Notes: generated by a model from the letters alone, not told the origin. Numbered from the stretch's first letter, positions 26,887 to 35,223 are shown. The stretch is 42,074 nt of DNA from Pirellulales bacterium (GCA_016931075.1 JAFGFF010000268.1:1-42074); one strand, 5' to 3'. Made by a program: numbers and translations.

Positions 26887-27065
26887 CGTGTCTCTCCGTT
26901 TGCCGGCCTTGCCAGCTTTGTCGGAAAAGGGGTTTTTATATTACCGTCAATACCCTACCGGGGGAGCCGAAAAGAGTCAATCCGAGACGGCGTGAGTGCG
27001 ATCGGACAAGTGCCGTGTCCACGGGGGCTGGCGTGGACACTTCGCTGAGTTGCTTCAAGCCGGGA

Positions 27066-27166
27066 GCCATGCCCAGACAACCGCCTTGGCGGCGGATGGG
27101 CATGAGATTGAGACCAGCCTTGCCAACATGCCCATCCGCCGCTGAAGCGACGTCTGGGCATGGCAC
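27066..27166. repeat. REPIN-like palindrome, GCCATGCCCAGAC type
   Basis: The outer arms GCCATGCCCAGAC and GTCTGGGCATGGC are inverted. Inner GGCGGATGGGCATG and CATGCCCATCCGCCG form a second stem. A related copy lies at 41345-41475, and the arm start matches the GGGTGCCA-headed family. Confidence 0.75.
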
Positions 27167-27224
27167 CCGCGTGGCGATGGGTGCATTCCGCACTTTGCAC
27201 AATGGAGAACGCTATTCATCGGAA

Positions 27225-27279
27225 TCCCTACTGGGCTGAAGGCCCTGCGGTTCTCCCAGCCCAGGGCATCGCCCTGGGG
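27225..27279. repeat. REP-like hairpin, CCAGGGC type
   Basis: CCCAGGGC and GCCCTGGG flank a very short loop, preceded by GGGCTGAAGGCCC, itself a small palindrome. It sits between two other palindromes. Confidence 0.5.
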
Positions 27280-27319
27280 ACCGTGTGGGTAAAACCTCGG
27301 TATGTCCGGCACAAGCCAG

Positions 27320-27391
27320 GTAGGCCGGGTCGTGACCCGGCTTGGCGGGGTTCGGTTTGCGCGATTCCCGCCGGGTCACGACCCGGCCTAC
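27320..27391. repeat. REPIN, GTAG-headed family B
   Basis: Each arm starts GTAG and contains the hairpin GCCGGGTC-gt-GACCCGGC. The arms are inverted around a loop of about 25 bases. A second copy of this family is at 37305-37360. Confidence 0.88.
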
Positions 27392-27399
27392 GAATCGCC

Positions 27400-27660
27400 T
27401 TACTCCGCCTGCCGGTCGGTCGGGAACTTGGTGGCCCAGCGGTCGCGCAAGAGGTCGGTCAGGTGCTGGCAGGCGTCCGGCGGCACGTCGACGGCGTGGC
27501 CCTGGGCGTAGAGGGCGATGGTGTGCTCGAGGTTTTCGATCAGCGTCCGGCAGGCCGCGCACCCGGCCAGGTGGCGGTCGAGTTTCGCACTTGTCTCCTT
27601 GTCCAACTCCCCGTCAAGATACTCGTTGACGATGGCCAGGATTTCTTCGCAATGTATCAC
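27400..27660 (-). CDS. Orphan zf-HC2 (putative anti-sigma factor zinc finger) protein
   Basis: 86 residues. Residues Cys4, His30, Cys34 and Cys37 (DRHLAGCAACRTL) give the zinc-binding zf-HC2 fold found in the cytoplasmic part of anti-sigma factors that hold ECF sigma factors. The start is GTG 27660, with GGAGG exactly eight bases upstream; a longer in-frame start would bury this site. There is no membrane helix and no ECF sigma gene next to it, which is unusual: planctomycetes normally keep the pair adjacent. It may be a soluble anti-sigma factor acting on a distant partner. It is divergent from the glycosyltransferase gene. Confidence 0.8.
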   Translation of the reverse strand: MIHCEEILAIVNEYLDGELDKETSAKLDRHLAGCAACRTLIENLEHTIALYAQGHAVDVPPDACQHLTDLLRDRWATKFPTDRQAE

Positions 27661-27946
27661 GTCCAATACCTCCGAGGCCAGCAACAACAGGACGGCCGGT
27701 CGGCTAGGGGAACGGCACTTCCCCGTCAGGTGCGGTGGCTCCTCCACAAAGCCACGGCACGCCGCTGCGATGACCGGCGACTAGAAGCCCCGTTTGGCAA
27801 AGGAAGCCAATCCGGGCAGAATCTCCCGCCCCGCGCAGACCCGGAGCGCTTCGGTGTCACTCTGTTTCGATGCGTCCGGTTGCAGGCTGGTTACAGAAAT
27901 CTGGGAATTTGACCTCAATGGCCCCTCCTTGGAGGTACACTTGCGT

Positions 27947-29125
27947 ATGAATGACGCTATTATGGTCGAAAATCCGACTCCCGAGTCTCCCGAGGCGCGC
28001 CAGACGCTGGAACGCCCGCCGGTGGTGGGCCGGGTGCTGCATGTGATCAACGGGGAGCACTATTCGGGGGCCGAACGGGTCCAGGACTTGTTGGCGGCCG
28101 AGCTACCCCGGCTGGGATTCGACGTCGGGCTGGCCTGCGTCAAGCCGGGCCAGTTCGCCCAAATGCGTCAGGCCCGGGACGTGCCGCTGGTGGATCTGCC
28201 CATGCGGGGTCGGTTCGACCTGCGTCCGGCCTGGCGGTTGGCCCGGCTGGTCCGCAGCAAGGGCTACGACCTTCTGCACGCCCACACCCCACGAACCGCC
28301 ATGCTGGCCGCGTTGGCCTGCCGGTTGAGCGGGGCGAAGCTGGTTTATCACGTCCATAGCCCCACGTCGCGCGACTCGACCCGGCAGTGGCAGAACCGGC
28401 TGAACGCCCTGATCGAGCGTCTTTCGCTCCGCCGGGCGTCGGCCCTGATCGCCGTTTCGTCTAGCCTGGGCCGGCATGTATGCCAGGAGGGTTTCCCCGA
28501 GTCGCTGGTCACCGTGGTGCCCAACGGCGTGCCTGGTCGGGCGGTTCGACCGCCGCGTGAGACCACTGCATCAACCTGGACGCTCGGCACGCTAGCCCTG
28601 TTCCGGCCGCGAAAGGGGACCGAGATCCTGATCGAAGCCCTTGCCCGGCTGCGGGCCGAGGGCCTGCCGGTACAGCTTCGGGCGATCGGCGGGTTCGAGA
28701 CGCCCGACTACGAACGGAAGCTCCAGGACCTAGCCCTGCGGCTCAAGGTGAACGAGGCGATCGAGTGGACCGGTTTCCGGCGGGACGTCGATGCCGAGTT
28801 GGCCCAAATGGACGCTTTCGTCCTGCCGAGCCTTTTTGGGGAAGGGCTGCCGATGGTTGTGCTCGAGGCCATGTCGGCAGGCGTGCCGGTTGTGGCCAGC
28901 CGGGTCGAGGGCATCCCCGAGACGATCCGCGACGGGCAAGACGGCCTGATCGTCGAGCCGGGCGATCCCGAGGACCTTGCCCAGGCGCTCGGGCGGCTCA
29001 TCCGAGGCGAGGCCGACTGGGAATCGCTCCGCCTCAGCGCCCTGGCCCGACACGCCGAGCACTTTTCCGCCCGAAGCATGGCCCAAGGCGTGGCCGAGGT
29101 GTATCGGCGCGTGCTGGCGAAGTAG
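27947..29125 (+). CDS. GT4-family glycosyltransferase (GT-B fold)
   Basis: 392 residues. The N-terminal half starts with VLHVINGEHYSGAERVQDLL, the nucleotide-sugar-transferase pattern with Gly-rich loop, followed by DLLHAHTPRTAMLAAL. The C-terminal half holds FRPRKGTEILIEALARL, the IEWTGFRRDVDAELAQMDAFVLPS segment and FGEGLPMVVLEAMSAGVPVV, where the EGLPMVVLEA glutamate belongs to the EX7E-type donor site of GT4. It transfers a sugar from a nucleotide donor to a glycan or lipid, probably for cell-surface polysaccharide. Start: ATG 27947, with GGAGG upstream; a TTG 6 bases earlier is closer to the site and equally possible. Confidence 0.9.
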   Translation: MNDAIMVENPTPESPEARQTLERPPVVGRVLHVINGEHYSGAERVQDLLAAELPRLGFDVGLACVKPGQFAQMRQARDVPLVDLPMRGRFDLRPAWRLARLVRSKGYDLLHAHTPRTAMLAALACRLSGAKLVYHVHSPTSRDSTRQWQNRLNALIERLSLRRASALIAVSSSLGRHVCQEGFPESLVTVVPNGVPGRAVRPPRETTASTWTLGTLALFRPRKGTEILIEALARLRAEGLPVQLRAIGGFETPDYERKLQDLALRLKVNEAIEWTGFRRDVDAELAQMDAFVLPSLFGEGLPMVVLEAMSAGVPVVASRVEGIPETIRDGQDGLIVEPGDPEDLAQALGRLIRGEADWESLRLSALARHAEHFSARSMAQGVAEVYRRVLAK

Positions 29126-29139
29126 GCCGTTCTTACATC

Positions 29140-29226
29140 GGGTGCCATGCTCCACGCTTGCGTGGACATGTTTTCCTGGGAGTATCGCGGCCTCTGCATG
29201 TCCACGCAAGCGTGGACATGGCACCC
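29140..29226. repeat. REPIN-like palindrome, GGGTGCCA-headed, CCACGC type
   Basis: Inverted arms headed GGGTGCCATG, each with the inner hairpin CCACGC-tt-GCGTGG. It lies between the convergent ends of the glycosyltransferase and HAMP-like genes. A close copy is at 30022-30107. Confidence 0.85.
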
Positions 29227-29286
29227 ATGCAATGGAGACGTGCCCTCACCTCGGCCCTTTCCCCGAAAGGAAAGGAAGAACGTGAA

Positions 29287-29808
29287 CTATTCCGCGATGA
29301 TCCAGGCGGCTTCGGGCTCTTCCTGGCCGTCCTCTTGCTGGGCGGTCGTCGACGTGGGCGTCGACGACGACGTGGCGTCGGGCTTCTGGCTGCTTTGCAC
29401 TCGTTCGACCAGGACGTTGAACTCCTCGGCAAAGTCTTGCCAGAAGTCGCCGTCGCGGAAGCGGATCGGCTCGACGTGTTCGCCCCGGGCGAGTTCACGC
29501 ATGCCGCGACGCAACCGAAGCATCGGCCCGGCGAAACGGTTGCTCAGACGGATGATGTCGACCACGACCAGCGGCACCATCACCAACGAGACGATCAGCG
29601 CCGGTCCGTAGTGGAACCACATGTCGTCCAGATGCGTGTAGAACATCCGGGCAGGGCCAGTGACGATCCGCCAGCAGAGCAGCATCATCGTCATGGTGCC
29701 GATGCAGACCATCCAGTAGAGGATCACGCGCCAAACCAGCGCGCCTTGTACTTTCGGATCAACGAACAGGTGCTTACGCGAAGCTTTCTTCGACGGGGAT
29801 GACGACAT
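29287..29808 (-). CDS. Two-helix membrane protein with HAMP-like domain
   Basis: 173 residues: a basic N-terminus, two hydrophobic helices (about 24-50 and 67-88), then a HAMP-like linker (IIRLSNRFAGPMLRLRRGMRELARGEH) and a short cytoplasmic stretch with FRDGDFWQDFAEEFNVLVERV, ending in a Ser/Thr/Gln/Glu-rich tail. The layout resembles a sensor lacking its output kinase or methyl-accepting domain, a type often seen in planctomycetes. GGAGG lies about ten bases before ATG 29808. It may pass a signal to a partner protein; the signal is unknown. Confidence 0.78.
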   Translation of the reverse strand: MSSSPSKKASRKHLFVDPKVQGALVWRVILYWMVCIGTMTMMLLCWRIVTGPARMFYTHLDDMWFHYGPALIVSLVMVPLVVVDIIRLSNRFAGPMLRLRRGMRELARGEHVEPIRFRDGDFWQDFAEEFNVLVERVQSSQKPDATSSSTPTSTTAQQEDGQEEPEAAWIIAE

Positions 29809-30129
29809 GGGACTCGGGCCTCCGTCAGGATTTCCGGTGGGGGTTCACGCGAGACGTCCCGCCACTCGGCAGGCCGCCAACCGCCGTGATGCGTACTCGC
29901 ATCGCGCACGACTGTCTCTAGAAGAATAGCTCACAGGGCAAGAAATGCCGGCTAGCGAGCCGATTCTCACGGTTCGAGTTGTGCAGGTCGTAACGATTGC
30001 AGGCCGTGGAAGACGGTGACAGGGTTCCATGCTCCACGCTTGCGTGGGCATGTTTTAGTGGCTTGCTCCGGTTCCACATGCCCACGCAAGCGTGGAGCAT
30101 GGCACCCAAAATCTCCGCTGGGTGGAGCA
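29809..30129. other. Spacer with one REPIN-like palindrome, otherwise no gene
   Basis: The 321-base gap contains the palindrome at 30022-30107. The remainder presumably holds the promoter of the HAMP-like gene. No protein or RNA gene is supported. Confidence 0.55.
30022..30107. repeat. REPIN-like palindrome, CCACGC type
   Basis: Same inner hairpin CCACGC-tt-GCGTGG as the copy at 29140-29226. The right arm ends in TGGCACCC while the left begins GGTTCCATG, so its outer end has decayed. It lies after the stop of the small secreted protein gene. Confidence 0.8.
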
Positions 30130-30537
30130 CTACTGGTTGACCGCCGTGCCTTCCACCCAATAGTGCAGCGAGACAGGCTGGCTGCCATGGGTGATGATCG
30201 TGCAGGCCGTGATTTGGCCCTGGCCGCCTTCGTTCAGAGTGGGCGGATCGCTCTCCCAGTGACCTTCGCCCAGGAACTGATCGCCCTCGTCGGCCACCGT
30301 GAAATGGACCATCACCTTGGTTCGCGGCGACGTGTCCTGGTTGGTCACCACACCCCAGATCAGCAGGTTTCCCTCGCTCCAGGTAGCTCGTTCCAGGGAA
30401 AAGGTAAGCGGCATGTCAAGCGGGGTCATGTCCTGCGTGTTCAGTTCGATCGGCGTGTCGGCCGAGAGCGGACCCACGAACAACATCATGACGGCAACCG
30501 CACCAAACCATCGCAACGCCCGTGTCGAAAAACTCAT
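30130..30537 (-). CDS. Small secreted protein of unknown function
   Basis: 135 residues with a signal peptide (about 1-26, AVAVMMLFVGPLSADTP). The mature part is beta-strand-like (LTFSLERATWSEGNLLIWGVV, TKVMVHFTVADEGDQF) and has no motif that I recognise; it could be a beta-sandwich similar to periplasmic lipoprotein domains. ATG 30537 has GGAGG six bases upstream, which decides it against a longer start. It lies on the same strand as the following Fe-S protein gene, with 105 bases between. Function cannot be assigned. Confidence 0.7.
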   Translation of the reverse strand: MSFSTRALRWFGAVAVMMLFVGPLSADTPIELNTQDMTPLDMPLTFSLERATWSEGNLLIWGVVTNQDTSPRTKVMVHFTVADEGDQFLGEGHWESDPPTLNEGGQGQITACTIITHGSQPVSLHYWVEGTAVNQ

Positions 30538-30672
30538 GCTGCACCTCCGCGTTTGGCGCCGGAGCAAGAGAGCCTTGCTCGGACTAGAAAAGACAACTAC
30601 AGAAAGTGTAGCTTATGCCCTCGACCGGGGGGCCGAGACCGGAAAGAAACACCGGAATGCCCATCCCGTCGG

Positions 30673-31911
30673 TTAGGGCCGGCTCCGCCAGACCTTCCAG
30701 GAGGTCCGCAACATGCCGGGCATCGTGCCCAGCAGGTAGGAGAGCCAGCTCTTGTAGGGCAGCCGGAACTCGGGCACGGGCTCCATCTGGATCGCCTTCT
30801 GGCGGTCGCAGGCCAACAGGCACAGGCCGCAGCCGATGCATCGGGCCGGTTCGTGGGTGAGCGACTTCGCTGGAACGTCGACCGTGATCGCGCCCATCGG
30901 GCAGGCCTTCGCACAGCGGCCGCAATGGATGCACGCCTCGGTGTCGAAGCGGGGCATGAAGTGGGGCGGCGCCATCATGCCCGGGGCGTTGAACTCGTTG
31001 ACCGTCCGCATCGCTTTGCAGCAACACCCGCAGCACGAACAGGACGCCTGGCCACTGCTCGATGCGACGTTCATGATCCAGGTGACCAGCCCGTGCGACT
31101 CGGCCTCGCGTTTGACGTCCAACAGGGCCTGTTTCGAGATACTACGGAGCCAGCCGGCTTCGATTCCTTGCGCGGCCCACTTGCCCATCGGGGTGCAGAC
31201 TTCCAACGGCCGGTCGCACGCCGTGCCGACCGAAGCGTTCGCGATCCGGCACTGGCAATAGCCCACGCCGAACGTGTCGTACTGGTCGAGCACGACTTCG
31301 AGCCGGTCGGCGGGCAGGGCGGCCGGATGGGCCCCGACGATGCCGCCGATGGGCAGGAACCGGATCATTGAAGACCGTTTCTGCTGGTAGTCGACCATGT
31401 AGCCCGTCTCGTACAGGGACTCGAACAGCTCAGCGAAACGCCGGTGCCAGTCGTTCATTTCGTCGGGCGCCTGGCCGATCAGCACCATCTCGAAAATGCC
31501 CGGCATGACCGGCATCAACCGATAACGTCGCTGCTCGGTCGGCCCTTCGCAGCCGATCGTCCGAAGTTCCGAGGCCATGCGTTCGAGTATCGGTTCGATT
31601 TCCTCGACGGGGCGTCTCGCAGCCCGGGCGATTTGCTGGGCCGTGCGACCGCGCATCTTGCCCACGTGCCGCGCGACAGCCGCCTCCTCTTCGGTGAACG
31701 TGTGCGTAACGAAAGCCATGAACTCGTCGCAGATCGGCGGACCCATCAACAACGGGCTGGAGAGCTTTTGCGCCAAGTCGCGATGAACCTGCGAGACGTT
31801 CGGATAGTCGTCCACCTTCCTCGTCCGCAACGTCTTCGCCCTCGGCGGCGTCGGCCCGATGATACTCTGCTCGACCTGGATGACGCGCCGGGTGGTGGAC
31901 GGTTCGCTCAT
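30673..31911 (-). CDS. 4Fe-4S ferredoxin-domain protein
   Basis: 412 residues. The N-terminal part (about 75-120, RGRTAQQIARAARRPVEEIEPILERM) looks like a winged-helix segment. The middle has a Cys-rich patch (SCSCCGCCCKAM, near residue 290). The C-terminal part holds two ferredoxin motifs, CIHCGRCAKACP and CIGCGLCLLACD, each expected to bind a 4Fe-4S cluster. The pattern is that of a large family of anaerobic-type Fe-S proteins of uncertain role, probably electron transfer in the cytoplasm. No Shine-Dalgarno site is clear before ATG 31911. The metallophosphoesterase gene lies 112 bases away upstream. Confidence 0.86.
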   Translation of the reverse strand: MSEPSTTRRVIQVEQSIIGPTPPRAKTLRTRKVDDYPNVSQVHRDLAQKLSSPLLMGPPICDEFMAFVTHTFTEEEAAVARHVGKMRGRTAQQIARAARRPVEEIEPILERMASELRTIGCEGPTEQRRYRLMPVMPGIFEMVLIGQAPDEMNDWHRRFAELFESLYETGYMVDYQQKRSSMIRFLPIGGIVGAHPAALPADRLEVVLDQYDTFGVGYCQCRIANASVGTACDRPLEVCTPMGKWAAQGIEAGWLRSISKQALLDVKREAESHGLVTWIMNVASSSGQASCSCCGCCCKAMRTVNEFNAPGMMAPPHFMPRFDTEACIHCGRCAKACPMGAITVDVPAKSLTHEPARCIGCGLCLLACDRQKAIQMEPVPEFRLPYKSWLSYLLGTMPGMLRTSWKVWRSRP

Positions 31912-32023
31912 GATGGACTTTTTCTGATAATCGAGGGACTAGGCCGTCATTTGGCGATATGTCGTGTCTCCCTTATACCCGGTCCGAATGCCCTGGATCA
32001 AGACGGCATTGTTGACCGAGGGG

Positions 32024-33112
32024 CTATGGATCCATTTTCGGTTCACCCTCTTCCGGCACCAGGTCAATGACCACGATCTCGGGCCGGCAGCAGAAGCGAA
32101 GCCGAGGGGCGGGGCCGCGTTCCAGGCCGGTGCCGCGGGAGACGATCAGCTTTCGGCCTTCGGAAAGTTCGGTCACGCCCGAGGCCCAGTTGCGGGGGAC
32201 GCGACAGCCGGTGAAGATGGGCCCGAAGCCGGGGATTTGGACCTGGCCGCCGTGGGTGTGCCCGGCCAGCAACAAATCGCCCTCGGTGGTTTCTATTGCA
32301 TAATTCGGCGCGTGACCGAGGACGACATGAAAGCGGTCGGACGAAGGCGTAGGAATTCGTATACCGTTGCGAAACGAGTCGTTCACCGCAAGGCACGTCA
32401 GCCGGATGCCGGCCACGTCGAAGGTCCGGGTGCGCGGGACCGGCATGACGGCCGTGTTTTGGAAGAGAAGAAACCACGGATTCCAAACGTCGATGTTACC
32501 TCCGATGGCAAAGGCGCCTTCTTTGCCGTTAAAATCCAGTTCTTTCAAGAGGTTGTTCATCACCTGGGCCTGATCGTTCCATTTGCACCCAGGGATGCTG
32601 AGATAGTCGCCGGCTAGGAGAAGCACGTCCGGTTGCTGTTCCATCACGGTCTGGAGCACCCGACGCTCGTAGGGGCCGATCGCGTCGGTCTGGAAATCGG
32701 CCAGGACCACGATCCGCACGGGCCGCTCGATCTTCGGGCTGGCGATCCGGTGGTGCGTCACTTCGAGCCAGGTCGGCTCGATAAAGAAGGCATGGATGCC
32801 CACGCCTACGATTCCCACGGCTGTCACGACCGACAGCAAGGCAGTTTTCCGCGCCGTCCGCCGCAAGAGCCACGCGCAAATGGTTAGCAGGACCGGTCCG
32901 TGAAGAAATAAAGCGCAGGCGACCAGACTGGCCGTGTAGAAAGACAAAAGGCCTCCGGTGAAGCCCAATGCTAATACTCCTACTGTCACCCCGCCGGCGA
33001 GCAGGGACGTCCACCACGACCAGGCTGTTCGTTTACAAAGAAGAATGGCGGCGATCACGGCCAGGTCGACGACCAGAATCGCCAGATTGTATGAGAGCGG
33101 AGCAGTAATCAT
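32024..33112 (-). CDS. Membrane-bound metallophosphoesterase-like protein
   Basis: 362 residues: four or so hydrophobic helices in the first 115 residues, then a calcineurin-like phosphoesterase domain similar to YaeI-type enzymes. Motifs are VVLADFQTD (usual DxH; here DFQ), LLAGDYL (GD), GGNIDVW (usual GNHD; here GNID), LGHAPN and AGHTHGGQ. The two changed positions would weaken one metal site. The enzyme family cleaves phosphoesters such as UDP-diacylglucosamine. ATG 33112 is the first Met in front of the first helix; a GTG at 33142 is an alternative. The changes suggest either an altered substrate or reduced catalysis. Confidence 0.83.
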   Translation of the reverse strand: MITAPLSYNLAILVVDLAVIAAILLCKRTAWSWWTSLLAGGVTVGVLALGFTGGLLSFYTASLVACALFLHGPVLLTICAWLLRRTARKTALLSVVTAVGIVGVGIHAFFIEPTWLEVTHHRIASPKIERPVRIVVLADFQTDAIGPYERRVLQTVMEQQPDVLLLAGDYLSIPGCKWNDQAQVMNNLLKELDFNGKEGAFAIGGNIDVWNPWFLLFQNTAVMPVPRTRTFDVAGIRLTCLAVNDSFRNGIRIPTPSSDRFHVVLGHAPNYAIETTEGDLLLAGHTHGGQVQIPGFGPIFTGCRVPRNWASGVTELSEGRKLIVSRGTGLERGPAPRLRFCCRPEIVVIDLVPEEGEPKMDP

Positions 33113-33526
33113 CGACACGATTGTCCGGGGGCCGGCCTCCACAAGGAGTGATCGCCCGGGGGCTCAGGAGTGGTTCCGTCACCCTGACCGTGTTCCCGAG
33201 AAGTGGAAGCCGAAAAATGGGGGTTCCTGCCTTGCCCCCCGACTATGGCAGCGGAGGCATGACGAGTCAGTCGGCATTATACCCGAAAACGGGCCCGTGG
33301 CATCGGCCAGTCCCGACATGCCCCCAGCCGTGACGGTTGGGGCCTTGTCAGCCAGGGGGTCATCTCGCACAATAGGGGCCTTCGGCGAACGGGTGCCACT
33401 GCTGGCTTGTCCAGCAGTGTTTCCTAAAGCTTTTTCACTTCGCACTGCTGAACAAGCCAGCAGTGGCACCCAGCAGAGCATCGGGGCCCGGGCCATTTTT
33501 CCTCTTACCAACTGGACTCTCGCACC
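33113..33526. other. Spacer with one REPIN-like palindrome
   Basis: The 414-base gap between the divergent metallophosphoesterase and thymidylate synthase genes contains a REPIN at 33391-33471. No gene or clear promoter could be picked out in the rest. Confidence 0.5.
33391..33471. repeat. REPIN-like palindrome, GGGTGCCA-headed, CTGCTGG type
   Basis: Inverted arms headed GGGTGCCA, each with the hairpin CTGCTGG-cttgt-CCAGCAG (one base changed in the right arm). Single-unit relatives are at 6906-6945 and about 35224-35250. Confidence 0.87.
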
Positions 33527-34375
33527 ATGGAAGGCATTCCCGTTCTCTGTGTCCGGGGCGACTGCATCGCCCGGGCTTGGGAAAACTCGCTTTTGGAACT
33601 CTATCGAGCAGGCGGCGACGTCTCAACCCAGTACGACAAGCCCGACGACCCGCCCAGCAAGGATGCGACGATGATCCTCACCGTCGAGAACCCGCTGGCC
33701 GAGCCGCGGATCCACCGCGATTTCCCCGGCGGATTCGAGGAGCTGCAGGAATACGTCATGGAGGTCTGCGAGGGCATCAAGGACCATTGCGTTCGCGATC
33801 CCGACGACCCAGACGACACACGGTGGGAATATACCTATCACCAACGGCTCTTCGGCTACGCCGCGCCGACGATCGAACCGATCGACCAGATCGAGGGCCT
33901 CTGCCGCCAACTGGCCGACGCGCCGCACACCCGCCGGGCGCAGGCCGTCACCTGGAAGGTCTGGGAAGACCGCCACTGCTACGACCCGGCCTGCCTGCAG
34001 AGCGTCTGGTGCCGTATTACCGAAGCGTCAGGCCGGCGCGTGCTGAGCATGAACGTCCGGTTCCGCAGCAACGACGCCTACAAGGCGGCCTTCATGAACA
34101 TCTTCGCCCTGGTCCAGCTCCAGGCGAACATCGCCGCCCGGGTGGCCGAGCTGTCGGGCGTACCGGTCGCACTGGGCCGCTACTGCCACATGGCCGACAG
34201 CTACCACATCTACGGCTCGAACCTGGCCGAGTTCGAAGGCCGGTTCCTCGGCGCGATCGAAAAGCGCACGTTCGAGCAACGGACCATGTGCTACGAGGAC
34301 GTTCGCGACATGATGGAAGAAGCCCGGCCCACTATTCTTGAAAAGGCCCAACGCATGGGCCGTAACGGGGCGTGA
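33527..34375 (+). CDS. Thymidylate synthase-family protein, archaeal-like
   Basis: 282 residues. The C-terminal half matches the thymidylate synthase fold: RSNDAYKAAFMNI (residues 180-192, dUMP-binding Ser/Asp), a helical QLQANIAARVAEL, and DSYHIYG (residues 224-230), the counterpart of the HxY that binds dUMP. Cys156 in DPACLQSVWCR fits the catalytic Cys position, although the usual PCH is PAC. The N-terminal half is the divergent type seen in archaeal synthases (CVRGDCIARAWENSLLEL). Canonical enzymes make dTMP from dUMP and methylene-tetrahydrofolate; this branch may modify another pyrimidine. No Shine-Dalgarno site is evident. The two REPINs around it mark it off from neighbours. Confidence 0.82.
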   Translation: MEGIPVLCVRGDCIARAWENSLLELYRAGGDVSTQYDKPDDPPSKDATMILTVENPLAEPRIHRDFPGGFEELQEYVMEVCEGIKDHCVRDPDDPDDTRWEYTYHQRLFGYAAPTIEPIDQIEGLCRQLADAPHTRRAQAVTWKVWEDRHCYDPACLQSVWCRITEASGRRVLSMNVRFRSNDAYKAAFMNIFALVQLQANIAARVAELSGVPVALGRYCHMADSYHIYGSNLAEFEGRFLGAIEKRTFEQRTMCYEDVRDMMEEARPTILEKAQRMGRNGA

Positions 34376-34399
34376 AGACGACGAATCCCCCAGCGTATT

Positions 34400-34447
34400 G
34401 GGTGCCATACCCAGACGTCGTGTCAACGACGGATGGGCACGGCACCC
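34400..34447. repeat. Short GGGTGCCA-headed palindrome
   Basis: GGGTGCCATACCCAGACG and the inverted GGATGGGCACGGCACCC form an imperfect stem. It is related to the GCCATGCCCAGAC elements at 27066 and 41345, and lies 12 bases from a family A REPIN. Confidence 0.65.
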
Positions 34448-34459
34448 GGTGACGTTCCT

Positions 34460-34534
34460 CTGTAGGGAACGCACTCCGTGGCGTTCCGGGTTTTTGGATT
34501 AGACCAGGAACGCCACGGAGGGCGTTCCCTACAG
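34460..34534. repeat. REPIN, GTAG-headed family A
   Basis: Same 28-base arms as the copy at 16399-16489 with one C-to-A change in the left arm. It sits between the stop of the thymidylate synthase gene and the convergent Gly/Pro-rich gene. Confidence 0.9.
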
Positions 34535-34581
34535 ATTAATTGCGCGGTGTGAATTGCCGTCAGCCTTCTTTCATCAGACCG

Positions 34582-35124
34582 TTACGGTCCCGGCATCGGC
34601 ATGGGCATCGGGCCCATGGGACCGCCCATCGGCGGACGGTAGCCGGGGAAGCCCCAGGGGAACCAGGGCGGGTTGGGCAACTGGCCGAGGCCGTAAGGGT
34701 TGACCCAAGAGCCGAACGGGGTCGTCCAGGGACCTTGCGGATTGCCCCAGGGACCGTAAGGCGTCGCGCCGGCCCGATAGGGATATTCCCACTCGCCGTA
34801 GGGACGAATGAACTCGCCTTCGCCCCACGTCTCGACCAGGTGGAGGTTGTCGGCCGTGCCGCCGGGGCCTCGCTGACGGATCCGATGGTGGTGATAGCCG
34901 CTTCGCTTGTAGTTCGACTCGGGCGTCGTGTAAGGCGTCGTCCCGGGCGAATACTGCGCCACGCGATTGCCCGAGGCCGGGTCATGGCTGTAGTACGACT
35001 TCTTGAAGGCCCAATCGGCCGCCGCGGGCAAGGCCGTGACCAGAAGGCCGAGGACAGCAAGGCTGACCAGTGTGAGTTGCCTTTGCGGAGTTCGTTGCCT
35101 AAACAGAGTTTGTTGCTTAATCAT
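34582..35124 (-). CDS. Secreted Gly/Pro/Tyr-rich protein of unknown function
   Basis: 180 residues: signal peptide (about 1-37, ending ALPAAADW), a YYSHDPASGNRVAQYSPG segment and a low-complexity half rich in Pro, Gly, Trp and Tyr, ending in GGPMGPMPMPMPGP. There is no enzymatic motif. Such proteins are common in planctomycetes and may be structural cell-surface or spore-coat-like components; that is guesswork. ATG 35124 is the first Met before the signal peptide; no Shine-Dalgarno site was seen. The tandem Pro/Gly composition favours a fibrous or disordered fold. Confidence 0.72.
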   Translation of the reverse strand: MIKQQTLFRQRTPQRQLTLVSLAVLGLLVTALPAAADWAFKKSYYSHDPASGNRVAQYSPGTTPYTTPESNYKRSGYHHHRIRQRGPGGTADNLHLVETWGEGEFIRPYGEWEYPYRAGATPYGPWGNPQGPWTTPFGSWVNPYGLGQLPNPPWFPWGFPGYRPPMGGPMGPMPMPMPGP

Positions 35125-35223
35125 GGGGGAGAGTCAATCTGCTGGGAGATAAGAAAGCTCGCGTCGTTCCGTCCCAAAGTCTCCTTGTCGAGGGTCTTTT
35201 AATATTGTGTTCTCACACTTCGC

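Larger units (their letters stand above)
26887..27399. other. Repeat-rich spacer without a gene
   Basis: The 513-base gap between the adaptor gene and the zf-HC2 gene consists mainly of palindromes: a degenerate GGGTGCCA-type element at 27066-27166, a CCAGGGC-type element at 27225-27279 and a GTAG-type REPIN at 27320-27391. The promoter of the adaptor gene must lie at its left edge. No protein-coding sequence is convincing. Confidence 0.65.
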
